A stretch of DNA of 64,000 nt from Saccharothrix sp. NRRL B-16314. Its GTDB lineage: Bacteria > Actinomycetota > Actinomycetes > Mycobacteriales > Pseudonocardiaceae. Under the pieces are notes generated by a model that saw only the letters and a program-made list of their open reading frames with translations, ran no database searches and was not told the origin of the DNA. The position numbers were made by a program, and so were the translations under genes. Location: assembly GCF_000716595.1 (NCBI RefSeq), contig NZ_JNXC01000012.1:62001-126000 (forward strand). The letters are read 5' to 3'. Below, in pieces: positions 17,336-26,122 of the stretch. How positions within the stretch are numbered: the stretch's first letter is position 1; every line of letters starts with the position of its first letter.

Positions 17336-18471
17336 CCATCCCGTTCTTCCCGCCGGACCTGTTCGACCGCGACCTGCTGCTGGAGGTGGTGGAGCAGGTC
17401 GGGCTGACCGCCGACCAGCGGTTCATCCTCGGTGACCGCACGGCGGAGTTCGAGGCGGTGCTGCGGGGCTCGCTCGGCGTCGCGGACGCGGTGGCGTGCG
17501 GCAGCGGGACGTCCGCGTTGACGCTGGTGCTGCACGCGATGGGCGTGGGACCGGGCGACGAGGTGATCGTGCCGGCGTACGGGTGCGCGCCGCTGGCGTC
17601 CGCGCCGTTGCTGCTGGGCGCGACGCCGGTGTTCGCCGACGTGGACCCGTGGACGATGGTGGTCGACCCCGCCGAGGTGGACAAGCTCGTCAGCGGGCGC
17701 ACCAAGGTCGTCATGCCCGCGCACATGTTCTCGGTGATGGCGGACATGCCCGCGCTGCGGCGGATCGCCACCGGGGCGGGCCTGCGGCTGCTGGAGGACG
17801 CCGCGGTCGGGCAGGGCGGTGTGCTCGCCGGTCGACCGGCCGGGACCTGGGGTGACGCGGGCGTGTTCTCGTTCGTGCAGGTCAAGACGTTCGGCATGCC
17901 CGGTGAGGGCGGCGTGGTCGTCACCGGTGACGTTGCGCTCGGCCGGGCGGTGCGGATGCTGCGCAACCACGGCCAGGACGGCAGGCAGCGGTTCGTGCAC
18001 CACCGGATCGGCTACAACAGCCGGTTCGACGAGGTGATGGCCGCGTTCCAGCTGCGCCGGTTCACCACCCTGCCCGACCGGCTGGAACGACGGGCGCGCA
18101 TCGGCGAGTACTACACCGACCGGTTCGCCGGGCTGGAGGGCCGGGGCGTGCTCGCGCCGCCGCCGGGCCGGGACGGGCGCTGCTTCTACGTCTACTCGCT
18201 GCTGGCCGACCGGCGGGACGCGCTGCGCGACCACCTCACCGCCCGCGGCATCGGCACGCACGTCTACTACCAGGCACCGCTGCCGCGCCAAGCCGCGTTC
18301 GCCGGGCACGCCCAGCCCGGCCGTGACTGGCCGGCCGCCGCGTCGGCCGCGCGCCGCCAGCTGGCCATCCCGATCCACCCCCACCTGACCGACGCGCAGG
18401 TGGAGCACATCGCCGACGAAGTGTGCCGGTTCACGGCCACGTCCGGTCCCAGGCTCGAGGAGGCCCGATGA
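17332..18471 (+). CDS. DegT/DnrJ/EryC1 PLP-dependent aminotransferase (B)
   Basis: 379 residues, beginning VTIPFFPPDLF with GTG 17332 overlapping the previous stop. Motifs: ACGSGTSALTLVL, LEDAAVGQGG (the usual EDxAQ/H region), and SFVQVKTFGMPGEGG with the PLP Lys. It is diverged from aminotransferase A, so it is not a simple duplicate; two different amination (or one amination and one dehydration) steps are likely. If the Lys were His it would be a dehydratase, but Lys is present. Co-translated with the UbiA gene downstream. Confidence 0.85.
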   Translation: MTIPFFPPDLFDRDLLLEVVEQVGLTADQRFILGDRTAEFEAVLRGSLGVADAVACGSGTSALTLVLHAMGVGPGDEVIVPAYGCAPLASAPLLLGATPVFADVDPWTMVVDPAEVDKLVSGRTKVVMPAHMFSVMADMPALRRIATGAGLRLLEDAAVGQGGVLAGRPAGTWGDAGVFSFVQVKTFGMPGEGGVVVTGDVALGRAVRMLRNHGQDGRQRFVHHRIGYNSRFDEVMAAFQLRRFTTLPDRLERRARIGEYYTDRFAGLEGRGVLAPPPGRDGRCFYVYSLLADRRDALRDHLTARGIGTHVYYQAPLPRQAAFAGHAQPGRDWPAAASAARRQLAIPIHPHLTDAQVEHIADEVCRFTATSGPRLEEAR

Positions 18472-19391
18472 CGACGACCATCGCGCCCGGTTCCACCGGT
18501 GCGTACGTGAAGCTCGCCAAGCTCGACATCGTCGACTACTACCTGGGCGTCCTGGTGGTGTGGGCGCTGCTCGTGCCCGCGCTGCGGCTGGACGGCGGCG
18601 TGCTGGCCACGATGGGGGTGTTCCTGGTCGGCGAGGTGTTCGTGATCGTCGCGATGGTCGCGCTGGACGACCTCACCGGGTACCGGGACGGCAGCGACAT
18701 CGCGAACTACGCCCCGGACGCCCCGGCGCGCAAGCTCAACCGCAAACCGCTCGTCGCGGGCACCCTCACCGAGCCGCAGGTCCTGCGGTTCGGGTTGCTC
18801 ACGGCGGTCGTCGGCGCGGCGGTGTGGCTCGGCGCGCTGGCCATCGCGCCCCACCGTCCGATGTGGACGATCGTGCTGGTCGCGGTCACCTACTTCTTCG
18901 CCCTCCAGTACTCGTGGGGCGTCAAGCTGAGCTACCACGGCTTCCAGGAGTTCTTCCTGGCCGCGCTGGGCTGGGCGCTGGTGATCGCGCCGTACGGCCT
19001 GGTCACCGGCGGGGTGGACGGGGTGGTCGTCGTGCAGGCGCTCCTCTTCGGCCTGGGGCCGCTGCTGTTCGGCGTCTACTCCAACACCAACGACGTGGCG
19101 GGCGACCGGCGGGTCGGCCGGCCGACGGTGGCCGCGCTGACGTCGCCGCGCGGCAACATGCTGTTCGTCCTGGGCGTCTCGGCGTGCGAGCTGCTGCTGA
19201 TCCTGGCGCTGCCGCTGGTCGGCGGGCCGTGGTGGTTCCCGCTCGCACTCCTGCCCACGATCCTGTTGCGGGCCAGGCAGTTGCGGGCCGGTTTCGGGCA
19301 GGGCGACATCCTGCGCGCCCGGCGGATCGGCATCGACGTGCACCGGGTGACCGTGGTGACGCTGGTCGTGGTGAACCTGGTGGTCCGGTGA
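18468..19391 (+). CDS. UbiA-superfamily membrane prenyltransferase
   Basis: 307 residues, strongly hydrophobic with about eight or nine membrane helices. The second Asp-rich motif is canonical, NTNDVAGDRRVGRPT near residue 207. The first motif is unusual: VALDDLTGYRDGSD near residue 65 does not match NDxxDxxxD exactly. The family transfers a polyprenyl group from its diphosphate to an aromatic or other acceptor, using Mg2+ bound by both motifs. RBS GAGGAGG just before ATG 18468. In this cluster it would add a lipid or terpene unit at the membrane, or act on a phosphoribosyl-like acceptor as DPPR synthase does (inference). Confidence 0.82.
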   Translation: MTTTIAPGSTGAYVKLAKLDIVDYYLGVLVVWALLVPALRLDGGVLATMGVFLVGEVFVIVAMVALDDLTGYRDGSDIANYAPDAPARKLNRKPLVAGTLTEPQVLRFGLLTAVVGAAVWLGALAIAPHRPMWTIVLVAVTYFFALQYSWGVKLSYHGFQEFFLAALGWALVIAPYGLVTGGVDGVVVVQALLFGLGPLLFGVYSNTNDVAGDRRVGRPTVAALTSPRGNMLFVLGVSACELLLILALPLVGGPWWFPLALLPTILLRARQLRAGFGQGDILRARRIGIDVHRVTVVTLVVVNLVVR

Positions 19392-20701
19392 CCGACCTCG
19401 ACGTAGCCGTGATCGGCGGTGGGATTGCCGGGCTGGCCGCCGCGCACGAGCTGGCGCGGGCGGGCCGCGAGGTGCGGGTGTTCGAGGCGGCGGACCACGT
19501 CGGCGGTCGGATGGCGACGCGGCGCGTGTCCGGGTTCGTGGCCGACACCGGCGCGGAGCAGATCTCCACCCGCGGCTACCCGCACACGTGGGAGCTGTTG
19601 CGGCGCCTGGGTCTCGACGCGGTGCCGAAGATCGGGCGGCAGTTGGGGGTGTGGCGCGGCGGTCGGGTCCGGCGCGGGCTCGCGCACCCGTTGGGGCTGC
19701 TGACCGGTGCGGGGCTGCCCGTCCGGGCTCGGGCCGACTTCCTGCGGGCGACCCTGGGCAACGCGGTCGACCCCGAGCGGCCGGAGGCGTCCCGGCTGGG
19801 CACGGCCACCGTGGCCGAGTTCGCCGCGCCGTACCACCGGGACGTGCTGGAGTACCTGTGCCAGCCCGTGGTGTCCGGGTTCTTCGGCTGGCTGCCGGAG
19901 CGCTCGGCCGCCGCGCCGTTCCTGGGCCTGCTGAGCGCGATCGGCCCCTCCACGGCGTGGCGCACCTACGACGGCGGCATGGATCTGCCGGCGCGGACGC
20001 TCGCCGCCCGGCTGGACGTCACCACGTCGTTCCCGGTGCGGGAAGTGGTGACGGGGCAGGGTTTCGCGCGGATCAGCGGTGGCGGCGCGGAGTTCCGCGC
20101 CCGGTCCGTGGTGCTGGCCGTGCCCGCGCCCGTCGCCCGGGAGGTCCACGTGAACGCCCCCGCGCACGAGCGGCCGTTCCTGGACGCCTGCACGTTCACC
20201 CCGATGGTGAAGGTCCACCTGATGCTGGACCACCGGCCCGAGCCGCCCGTGTACCTGATCGCCGTGCCGCGGTCGGAGAGCCGGTCGGTGTCGGTGGTGC
20301 TGTTCGACCACCTCAAGCACCCGGACCGGGCGCCGGACGGCCGCGGTCTGGTCACGGTGATCGCGAGCCCGGCGATGGCGTCCGCGCTGCTGGACCTGCC
20401 GGACGACGAGGTGGTGCGCGTGCTCGCCGACGAGGCCGCGCGGTTCGTGCCCGCGCTGCGGGAGGGGGTCACGGGATCGGTCGTGCACCGCTTCCGCCAC
20501 GGGCTGCCCGAGGCCACACCGCGCGCCCTGGCACTGCGCGGCGAGTTCGAGTCCCGCATCGGCGGGGTCGTGGACTACGCGGGCGACTGGGTGACCTTGG
20601 CCCCGTACAGCGAGGCCGCGGTGCGATCCGGCCGCCGGGCCGCCGCCCGGGTGCTCGCCCTGAACCCGTCGGACACCGGCACGAGGAGGCAGCGCGCATG
20701 A
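19388..20701 (+). CDS. FAD-dependent oxidoreductase, protoporphyrinogen-oxidase/desaturase-like
   Basis: 437 residues starting at GTG 19388 in overlap with the prenyltransferase stop. The dinucleotide motif is VAVIGGGIAGLAAAHELARAG, followed by FEAADHVGGRMAT (GG doublet) and RTYDGGMDLPARTLA; the C-terminal FAD motif sits near YAGDWV. The fold is the amine oxidase/HemG/phytoene desaturase group that removes hydrogens from a C-C or C-N bond. Beside a UbiA enzyme it may oxidise the prenyl chain or the aminated ring (inference). Not a housekeeping hemG: no heme genes are nearby. Confidence 0.83.
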   Translation: MTDLDVAVIGGGIAGLAAAHELARAGREVRVFEAADHVGGRMATRRVSGFVADTGAEQISTRGYPHTWELLRRLGLDAVPKIGRQLGVWRGGRVRRGLAHPLGLLTGAGLPVRARADFLRATLGNAVDPERPEASRLGTATVAEFAAPYHRDVLEYLCQPVVSGFFGWLPERSAAAPFLGLLSAIGPSTAWRTYDGGMDLPARTLAARLDVTTSFPVREVVTGQGFARISGGGAEFRARSVVLAVPAPVAREVHVNAPAHERPFLDACTFTPMVKVHLMLDHRPEPPVYLIAVPRSESRSVSVVLFDHLKHPDRAPDGRGLVTVIASPAMASALLDLPDDEVVRVLADEAARFVPALREGVTGSVVHRFRHGLPEATPRALALRGEFESRIGGVVDYAGDWVTLAPYSEAAVRSGRRAAARVLALNPSDTGTRRQRA

Positions 20702-22266
20702 GGCCGCACGACATGGGCACGTTGTTCGAAGAGGTCGCGGAACGGCGCACGCACACCACCGTCCACCTGGACCGGCCGTTCGACATCGCGCCGACCGGCG
20801 TCGTGACGCCCGGTCGGGGGCCGGTCGTCGACTACACCGTGCCGCAGCTCGCCAGGCTGGTCCGGGAGGCGGCCGGCTGGCTGTACGCGGCCGGCGCGCG
20901 GCGAGGTGACCGGGTGGCCGTGGTGAAGCGCAACCACTACGACTACGACCTGCTGGCGTGCGCGGCGGTGCGGCTCGGCGCGGTGCCCGCGCTGCTGTCC
21001 GGGCACCTGTCGGACGACGTGCTGGAGATCCTGCTCAAGCGGCTGGACCCGGAGGTGCTGGTCACCGACCGGGTGCTGCCGGCCGACCTGGCCCGCCGGG
21101 TGCTGTCGCTCGGCCCGCCCGTCCCCGGCGCGGTGATGCTGGCCGACGTGCGCGGCTCGCGGGTGCCCGTGCCCCGGCGCAGGCACGACGACGACCCGCT
21201 GATCATCAACCACACGTCCGGCACCACCGGTGTGCCCAAGCTCGTCGTGCACACCACCCGCACGATCGTGCACCGCCTGGCCCGGTTCGAGGCCGTGCGC
21301 TGGCCGGTGATCGGCGTGCGCCGCGACGACGTGGTGGCCAACGCCGGCTCCTACGCGCACGGCCGCGCGTTCTGCTGGACGGCCAGCGTGTTCTGCCTCG
21401 CGCCGCGCAAGGTCGTGCTGCTCAGCGACCCGGCGGCGGCGTCTTCCGTGCTCCCGCGCCACCACCCGACGACGATGGAGGCGCTGCCCTCGGCGTACGT
21501 GCGGTGGCAGCCGTTGGCGGCACGGCCGGACAACCCGTTCCGCGACGTCCGGCTGTTCGTCAGCACCTACGACGCCATGCACCCGCCGGCCATGCGCGCG
21601 ATGCTCGACGCGTCCCGCCGCAAGCGCCCGCTGTGGATGCAGGGCTGGGGGCAGACCGAGACGGGGCCGCTGACGTTCCGGTTCCTCACCCGCCGGACGC
21701 TCGACCGTTCACCGGATGCCCGCGACCTGGGGCGTCCCGTGCCCGGCCGGACGAGGCTGCGCGTGGTCGACCCGGTGACGTTCGAACGGGTGCCGCGCGG
21801 GCAGAGCGGGCTGGTGCTGGTGCGCACGGCGGCGCGGTGCGCCGGGTACGTCGGAGAACAGGACCGTTGGCTCGCGAAGAAGGACGGCCCGTGGTGGAAC
21901 ACCGGCGACTTGGCCGTGCTGACCCGCGGGGGTTCCGTGCGGCTGCTGGACCGCGAGGTGGACGCGGTGCCAGGGCTGAGCTGCCTCGAGGTGGAGGACC
22001 TGGTCGAGGACCGGCTGCCGGAGGTGGTGGAGTGCGTGGTGCTCGGCACGCCCGGCCGGCGGCCGATCCCCGTGCTGGTGGCGGAGGGACCGGTCGACCC
22101 GGCGGCGTGGCGGCGGGCGGTGGCCGACCTGCCGACGATGGCCGACCCGCACGTGCTGGCCTGGGACGACGTGCCGCGCACCGCCACCGGCAAGGTCCGC
22201 CGGCTCGACCTGCTCACCCGGCTGGTCGGCAGCGCCGAGACGTGCGGGTCCGGGCGGTGGACGTGA
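20698..22266 (+). CDS. Adenylate-forming acyl-CoA synthetase/ligase (A)
   Basis: 522 residues from ATG 20698. The AMP-binding loop is NHTSGTTGVPKLVVHT, the A5-like motif is GWGQTETGPL, the ribose Asp is in WNTGDLAVL, and the C-terminal catalytic Lys lies in RTATGKVRRLD. It should activate a carboxylic acid as an acyl-adenylate and pass it to CoA or an amine. The active site loop is intact, unlike that of ligase B at 24667. Lies between the FAD oxidase and methyltransferase with four-base overlaps on both sides. Confidence 0.87.
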   Translation: MRPHDMGTLFEEVAERRTHTTVHLDRPFDIAPTGVVTPGRGPVVDYTVPQLARLVREAAGWLYAAGARRGDRVAVVKRNHYDYDLLACAAVRLGAVPALLSGHLSDDVLEILLKRLDPEVLVTDRVLPADLARRVLSLGPPVPGAVMLADVRGSRVPVPRRRHDDDPLIINHTSGTTGVPKLVVHTTRTIVHRLARFEAVRWPVIGVRRDDVVANAGSYAHGRAFCWTASVFCLAPRKVVLLSDPAAASSVLPRHHPTTMEALPSAYVRWQPLAARPDNPFRDVRLFVSTYDAMHPPAMRAMLDASRRKRPLWMQGWGQTETGPLTFRFLTRRTLDRSPDARDLGRPVPGRTRLRVVDPVTFERVPRGQSGLVLVRTAARCAGYVGEQDRWLAKKDGPWWNTGDLAVLTRGGSVRLLDREVDAVPGLSCLEVEDLVEDRLPEVVECVVLGTPGRRPIPVLVAEGPVDPAAWRRAVADLPTMADPHVLAWDDVPRTATGKVRRLDLLTRLVGSAETCGSGRWT

Positions 22267-23030
22267 CCACGTACGTCTTCGACCGGGCGCACGTGGCCGA
22301 GCAGCACCGCTGCCTGGCCGCCGCGTACGACCCGGTGACGTTCGGCGGGTTGGTGCGGACCGGGGTCGGGCTCGGCTGGCGGTGCTTGGACGTCGGCGCG
22401 GGCGGCGGGAGCGTGGCGCACTGGCTGGCCGGGCGTGGCGCGACGGTGCTGGCGACGGACGTGCAGCCGGAGCACGTGCCGCCCGCACCCCTGCTCACCG
22501 TGCTGCGGCACGACGTGGTGTGCGACCCGTTGCCCGAGGCCGAGTTCGACCTGGTCCACGTGCGGTTGGTGCTGCGGCACCTGCCCGAGCGGGAGGCGGT
22601 GCTGCGCAAGCTCGTCCGGGCGCTCAAGCCCGGCGGGTGGTTGCAGGTGGACGAGTTCGACAACTCGTACAGCCCCGTGCTGCTGGCGCCGGACCGGCGT
22701 GCGGCGGAGCTGTACGAGACGTTCCTGGCGGTCAAGGAGAGCGTGTTCGACGCGTTCGGCGTGGACGGCGGGTGGGGGCGCAAGGTGGCCGGCGCGATGG
22801 TCGAGGCCGGGCTGGTCGACGTGGACCCGCGAGTGGTCGTGCACTCGTGGCGGGCCGGGTCGCCCGGCGTGCGGCTGCTCGCGCACACCACGCACATGTT
22901 GCGGGAGAAGCTGATCGCGGCGGGCATGACGGACGGGCAGTTGGCGGCGGTGCGCGAGGTGCTGGCCGACGAACGGTTCCTGGCCACCTCGCCCGTCGTG
23001 TACTCGGTGCACGGGCGGCGGGCCGCATGA
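22263..23030 (+). CDS. SAM-dependent class I methyltransferase
   Basis: 255 residues. Motif I is CLDVGAGGGSVAHWLA near residue 42, followed by ATDVQPEHV, DLVHVRLVLRHLPERE and the LVRALKPGGWLQVDEFD post-motif. It groups with small-molecule O/N/C-methyltransferases (Methyltransf_11/25 type). Start GTG 22263 overlaps the ligase stop (GTGA); a GTG six bases earlier is the alternative. It would tailor an intermediate of the cluster; the methylated atom cannot be inferred. Confidence 0.83.
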   Translation: MTTYVFDRAHVAEQHRCLAAAYDPVTFGGLVRTGVGLGWRCLDVGAGGGSVAHWLAGRGATVLATDVQPEHVPPAPLLTVLRHDVVCDPLPEAEFDLVHVRLVLRHLPEREAVLRKLVRALKPGGWLQVDEFDNSYSPVLLAPDRRAAELYETFLAVKESVFDAFGVDGGWGRKVAGAMVEAGLVDVDPRVVVHSWRAGSPGVRLLAHTTHMLREKLIAAGMTDGQLAAVREVLADERFLATSPVVYSVHGRRAA

Positions 23031-24670
23031 CGTCGGTGGTGACGTCGGTGCCGTGGGCGGGGCCGGTGGATTTGCCGCTGGCCGGTGAGAGGGACGTGCA
23101 GGCGGCGTGCGGGTTGATGCACGTGCACGGCCGGCGGTTCGGTCGGCCCACCGCGCTCGGGCTGGACTACGCGTCGATCGTGGCCGCTGAGCTCGATGCG
23201 ATCGGTGCGGGGGCGCTGGACGTGGCGCGGCTGCGCGGTGTTCCGCTGCGGAGGGTGTCGACGTCGGTCGCGCAGGCGGCGTTGCTGGCGGTGTCGCAGT
23301 ACTTGGCGGCGGCGACGGCGGACGAGCCGGACGCGGTGGGCGGGGGTGTGGGTGGAGGCCTGGGTGGGCCGCCGTTCCGGTCGGCGGACGGGGTGGCGTT
23401 CGAGGTCGAAGCGCTGGACGCGGAGGTGTGGCGCCGGTTCTGGTCCGCGCTGGACGCCGCTCCGGGCGCGGTGGCGGCTGCGTGGCGGCCGTTCGCGCTC
23501 CGCTTCGCGACGGCGACCTGCGCGTTGCCGCCGGAGCTGACGGGGCTGACCGGGCGGCTGTCGATCACGCGGCTGGAACAGGTCGCCGCGGTGACCGGGA
23601 TGACGCTGGTTCGGGTGGCGCACCGGGCGGTGGACGACCTGCCGCCGTACCGGATCAGGTCGTTGGGTGCGGGTGCGGCGGCCGGCGGGGCGTTCCGGGC
23701 CGGGGAGCTGAGGGTGCGCGGTACCGGGGGCTTGCACGGTGGCGAAGGGCTGCCGAGTGTCGGGAAGCTGCGCGTTGCTGGGGAATCGCGTGGTGTCGGG
23801 GACCTGCGCGGTGGCGGAGGGCTGTGCGTTGCTGGGGAATCGGGCGGTGTCGGGGACTTGCGCGGTGCCGCTGAACCGTGCGGTGGCGGAGGGTTGCGCG
23901 GTGGCGGGGGACTGACGAGTGCCGCCGAACGGTGTGCCTGCGCGGAGTTGCCGTTGTCGGGGCTGGTGGTGGTGGAATCCTGCCGGCGGGTCCAAGGTCC
24001 GATGGCCGGGCACCTGCTGTGGCAGCTGGGCGCGTCCGTGGTGCGGGTCGAGCCGCCGGGCGGTGATCCGCTGCGGGGCGTGCCCCCGGTGTCCGGCGAC
24101 GTGTCGGCCCGCTTCCACGCCCTGAACCGCGGCAAGCAGGTGGTCGAGGTGGATCTCGCCACGGCTACCGGTCGGCGCGCGTTGTTGGAGCTGGCGTCGG
24201 GCGCGGACGTGTTCCTGCACAACTGGGCGCCCGGGAAGGCCGCCGCGTGGGCGTTGACGGCGCAGGACCTGGCGTGGGCGCGGCCCGGCATCGTGTACGC
24301 GCAGGCGTCCGGCTGGGGTGACGCGCTCGGCCCCCGCCCGCCGCTGGGCACGGACTTCGTGGTGCAGGCGCACGCGGGCGTGCCGCCGTCGCTGATGACG
24401 ATCGTGGACGTGTTCGGCGGGGTGGTGTGCGCCCGAGGAGTGGTGGAGGCCGTCGCACGGCGGATCCGGTCCGGCGCGGGCCAGGCGGTGGCGTCGTCGC
24501 TGCTGTCGGCGGCCTCCCGGTTGAACGCCCTGGCGACGCGGCGGTGCACGGCGCCGTTGAGCGTGCCGGTGTGCACCGACCTGGCCGCGTTGGGGCGGGA
24601 TCCGAGGTTCTCGCGCGCCTTGGTGCGGGACGGGTGCGTGGTGCCGGTGTCGGCGTGGGAGTTCGAATGA
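23027..24670 (+). CDS. CaiB/BaiF (family III) CoA transferase with a hexapeptide-repeat hinge
   Basis: 547 residues. The recognised catalytic half is C-terminal: LVVVESCRRVQGPMAGHLL near residue 308, HALNRGKQVVEVDL near 364, and PLGTDFVVQAHAG where Asp443 aligns with the catalytic Asp of formyl-CoA transferase. Residues ~1-220 form a second, more diverged CoA-transferase-like part (SVAQAALLAVSQYLAAATADE). Between them, residues ~228-303 are a Gly-rich run of six-residue repeats encoded by 18-bp tandem DNA repeats, which is unusual. It would move CoA onto an acid that ligase A or B cannot release, or exchange CoA between two acids. ATG overlaps the methyltransferase stop. Confidence 0.82.
   Translation: MTSVVTSVPWAGPVDLPLAGERDVQAACGLMHVHGRRFGRPTALGLDYASIVAAELDAIGAGALDVARLRGVPLRRVSTSVAQAALLAVSQYLAAATADEPDAVGGGVGGGLGGPPFRSADGVAFEVEALDAEVWRRFWSALDAAPGAVAAAWRPFALRFATATCALPPELTGLTGRLSITRLEQVAAVTGMTLVRVAHRAVDDLPPYRIRSLGAGAAAGGAFRAGELRVRGTGGLHGGEGLPSVGKLRVAGESRGVGDLRGGGGLCVAGESGGVGDLRGAAEPCGGGGLRGGGGLTSAAERCACAELPLSGLVVVESCRRVQGPMAGHLLWQLGASVVRVEPPGGDPLRGVPPVSGDVSARFHALNRGKQVVEVDLATATGRRALLELASGADVFLHNWAPGKAAAWALTAQDLAWARPGIVYAQASGWGDALGPRPPLGTDFVVQAHAGVPPSLMTIVDVFGGVVCARGVVEAVARRIRSGAGQAVASSLLSAASRLNALATRRCTAPLSVPVCTDLAALGRDPRFSRALVRDGCVVPVSAWEFE
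23768..23929 (+). repeat. In-frame 18-bp tandem repeats (nine units, 54-bp higher period)
   Basis: Nine consecutive 18-base units, each coding for a six-residue unit such as LRVAGE, SRGVGD and LRGGGG. Units 1-3 (23768-23821) and 4-6 (23822-23875) form two near-identical 54-base copies; units 7-9 are more diverged. More degenerate copies reach back to about 23708. The length is a multiple of three, so copy-number changes would keep the frame. Confidence 0.8.
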
Positions 24671-26109
24671 TGTGGACGTCGTCCACCGGCTTCGTGGTGC
24701 GGGACCTGGTTCCCGCCGCGTTGCGCCGGTCGTGGGTCGCGGCGGGGCACTGCCCGGACCGGGACCTGTACTCGCTGTTCCGGGAGCGCGTGCTGGCGCA
24801 CCCCTGGCGGACGGCGGTGATCGACGACGCCGGACCGATGGACTACGCGTCGTTGGACCGCGCCGTGCGGAGGCTGGCGGTGTCGCTCCGGGGACACGGC
24901 CCGGCCGACATCATCGGCATCGACCTGCCGAACGGGCGGGAGGCGGTGGTGGCGGAGCTGGCGGTGGCGGCGGTCGGCGCGGTGGCCGTGCACCTGCCCG
25001 ATGGCGGTTCACCCCTGGCGAGCACGGTGATCGGCGACGTGTCGGCGGCGCTGGAATCCCGCCGGGACGCACCGCTGTCGCCGGTCGCGGTCGATCCTGA
25101 GGCACCCGCGCGTGTGCTGGTGTCGTCGGGCTCGGAGGCCGCGCCGAAGCTGGTCGCCTACTCGCACAACGCGTTCGCCGGCGGCCGGGGGAACTACGTG
25201 CGGGCGGTGCACGGCGCCACGGTGGTGCCGCGCGACCTGGTGCTGGTGCCGTTGGCGTCGGCGTTCGGCTCGTTCGGCGCGGCCATCACGCTGTGCCGGT
25301 TCGGCGGGACGTTGATGCTGATGCGGCGGTTCGACGCGGCGGCGGCGTTGCGGGTGGTGGCGACGCACCGACCGACGCACGTGTTCGGCGTGCCGACGAT
25401 GCTGCGCCGGATGGCCGAACTGGAGTCCACTGTGGACACCTCGTCGGTGCGCGCGGTGGTGTCGAGCGGTGACGTGCTGACCCCGGCGACGCTGGCGGTC
25501 CTGCGCGCGGCGTTCGGGTGCCCGGTGATCAACATCTACGGGTCGTCGGACGGCGTCAACTGCCACACGTCCACGCCGGAGCACGGTGTCGGCCGGCCTG
25601 ACCCGGCGGTGACCGACATCCGGGTCGTGGACGGCGAGATCTGCGCGCTGGGCCCGATGACACCGCTGTGCTACCTCGACGCGCCGGAACTGGACGAGCG
25701 CCACCGCCTGCCCGGCGGCTGGGTGCGGACCGGTGACGAGGGGTTCTTCGACCCCGACGGCACCCTGCACGTGGTGCGCCGGCTCAAGCGCGTGGTGATC
25801 CGGGGCGGCTACACCATCAGCCCGGCCGAGGTGGAGTCGGCGCTCGGCGGCCACCCCGCCGTGGCCGAGGTGGCGTGCGTGCCCGTCCCCGACCGGGACC
25901 TGGGGGAGCGGCTGTGCGCGTGCGTGGCCTTGCGCCCCGGCGGCAGCCCGCCGTCGCTGGGGCAGTTGACGGCGTTCCTGAGCGACCGCGGTGTGAGCCG
26001 CCGCAAGCTGCCCGAACGCCTGCTGGTCCTGCCCGAACTGCCACTGGGGCGGACGGGGAAGGTCTGCCTGCCCACCGTCACCCGGTTGGCCGCCGAACGA
26101 CTGGTATGA
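24667..26109 (+). CDS. Adenylate-forming ligase (B) with a divergent P-loop
   Basis: 480 residues from ATG 24667, overlapping the CoA-transferase stop. Fold motifs are clear: NIYGSSDGVNCHTS (A5), GWVRTGDEGFFDPDG (A7), KRVVIRGGYTISPAEVE (A8), and a terminal LGRTGKVCLP with the catalytic Lys. The nucleotide loop, normally TSGTTGxPK, reads VSSGSEAAPKLVAYSH, so the second Thr-Thr-Gly is lost. It may still adenylate, but could also act only as a CoA-ester hydrolase/acyl transfer partner. Two ligases in one operon suggest two acids are activated or one acid twice. Confidence 0.83.
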   Translation: MMWTSSTGFVVRDLVPAALRRSWVAAGHCPDRDLYSLFRERVLAHPWRTAVIDDAGPMDYASLDRAVRRLAVSLRGHGPADIIGIDLPNGREAVVAELAVAAVGAVAVHLPDGGSPLASTVIGDVSAALESRRDAPLSPVAVDPEAPARVLVSSGSEAAPKLVAYSHNAFAGGRGNYVRAVHGATVVPRDLVLVPLASAFGSFGAAITLCRFGGTLMLMRRFDAAAALRVVATHRPTHVFGVPTMLRRMAELESTVDTSSVRAVVSSGDVLTPATLAVLRAAFGCPVINIYGSSDGVNCHTSTPEHGVGRPDPAVTDIRVVDGEICALGPMTPLCYLDAPELDERHRLPGGWVRTGDEGFFDPDGTLHVVRRLKRVVIRGGYTISPAEVESALGGHPAVAEVACVPVPDRDLGERLCACVALRPGGSPPSLGQLTAFLSDRGVSRRKLPERLLVLPELPLGRTGKVCLPTVTRLAAERLV

Positions 26110-26122
26110 GGAGGTGGTGGCG

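Noticed and set aside
22214..24373. Long minus-strand frame with Thr/Ala/Pro repeats across the CoA transferase
   Set aside because: The repeats follow from the 18-bp DNA array read backwards; no start signal or family supports a gene.
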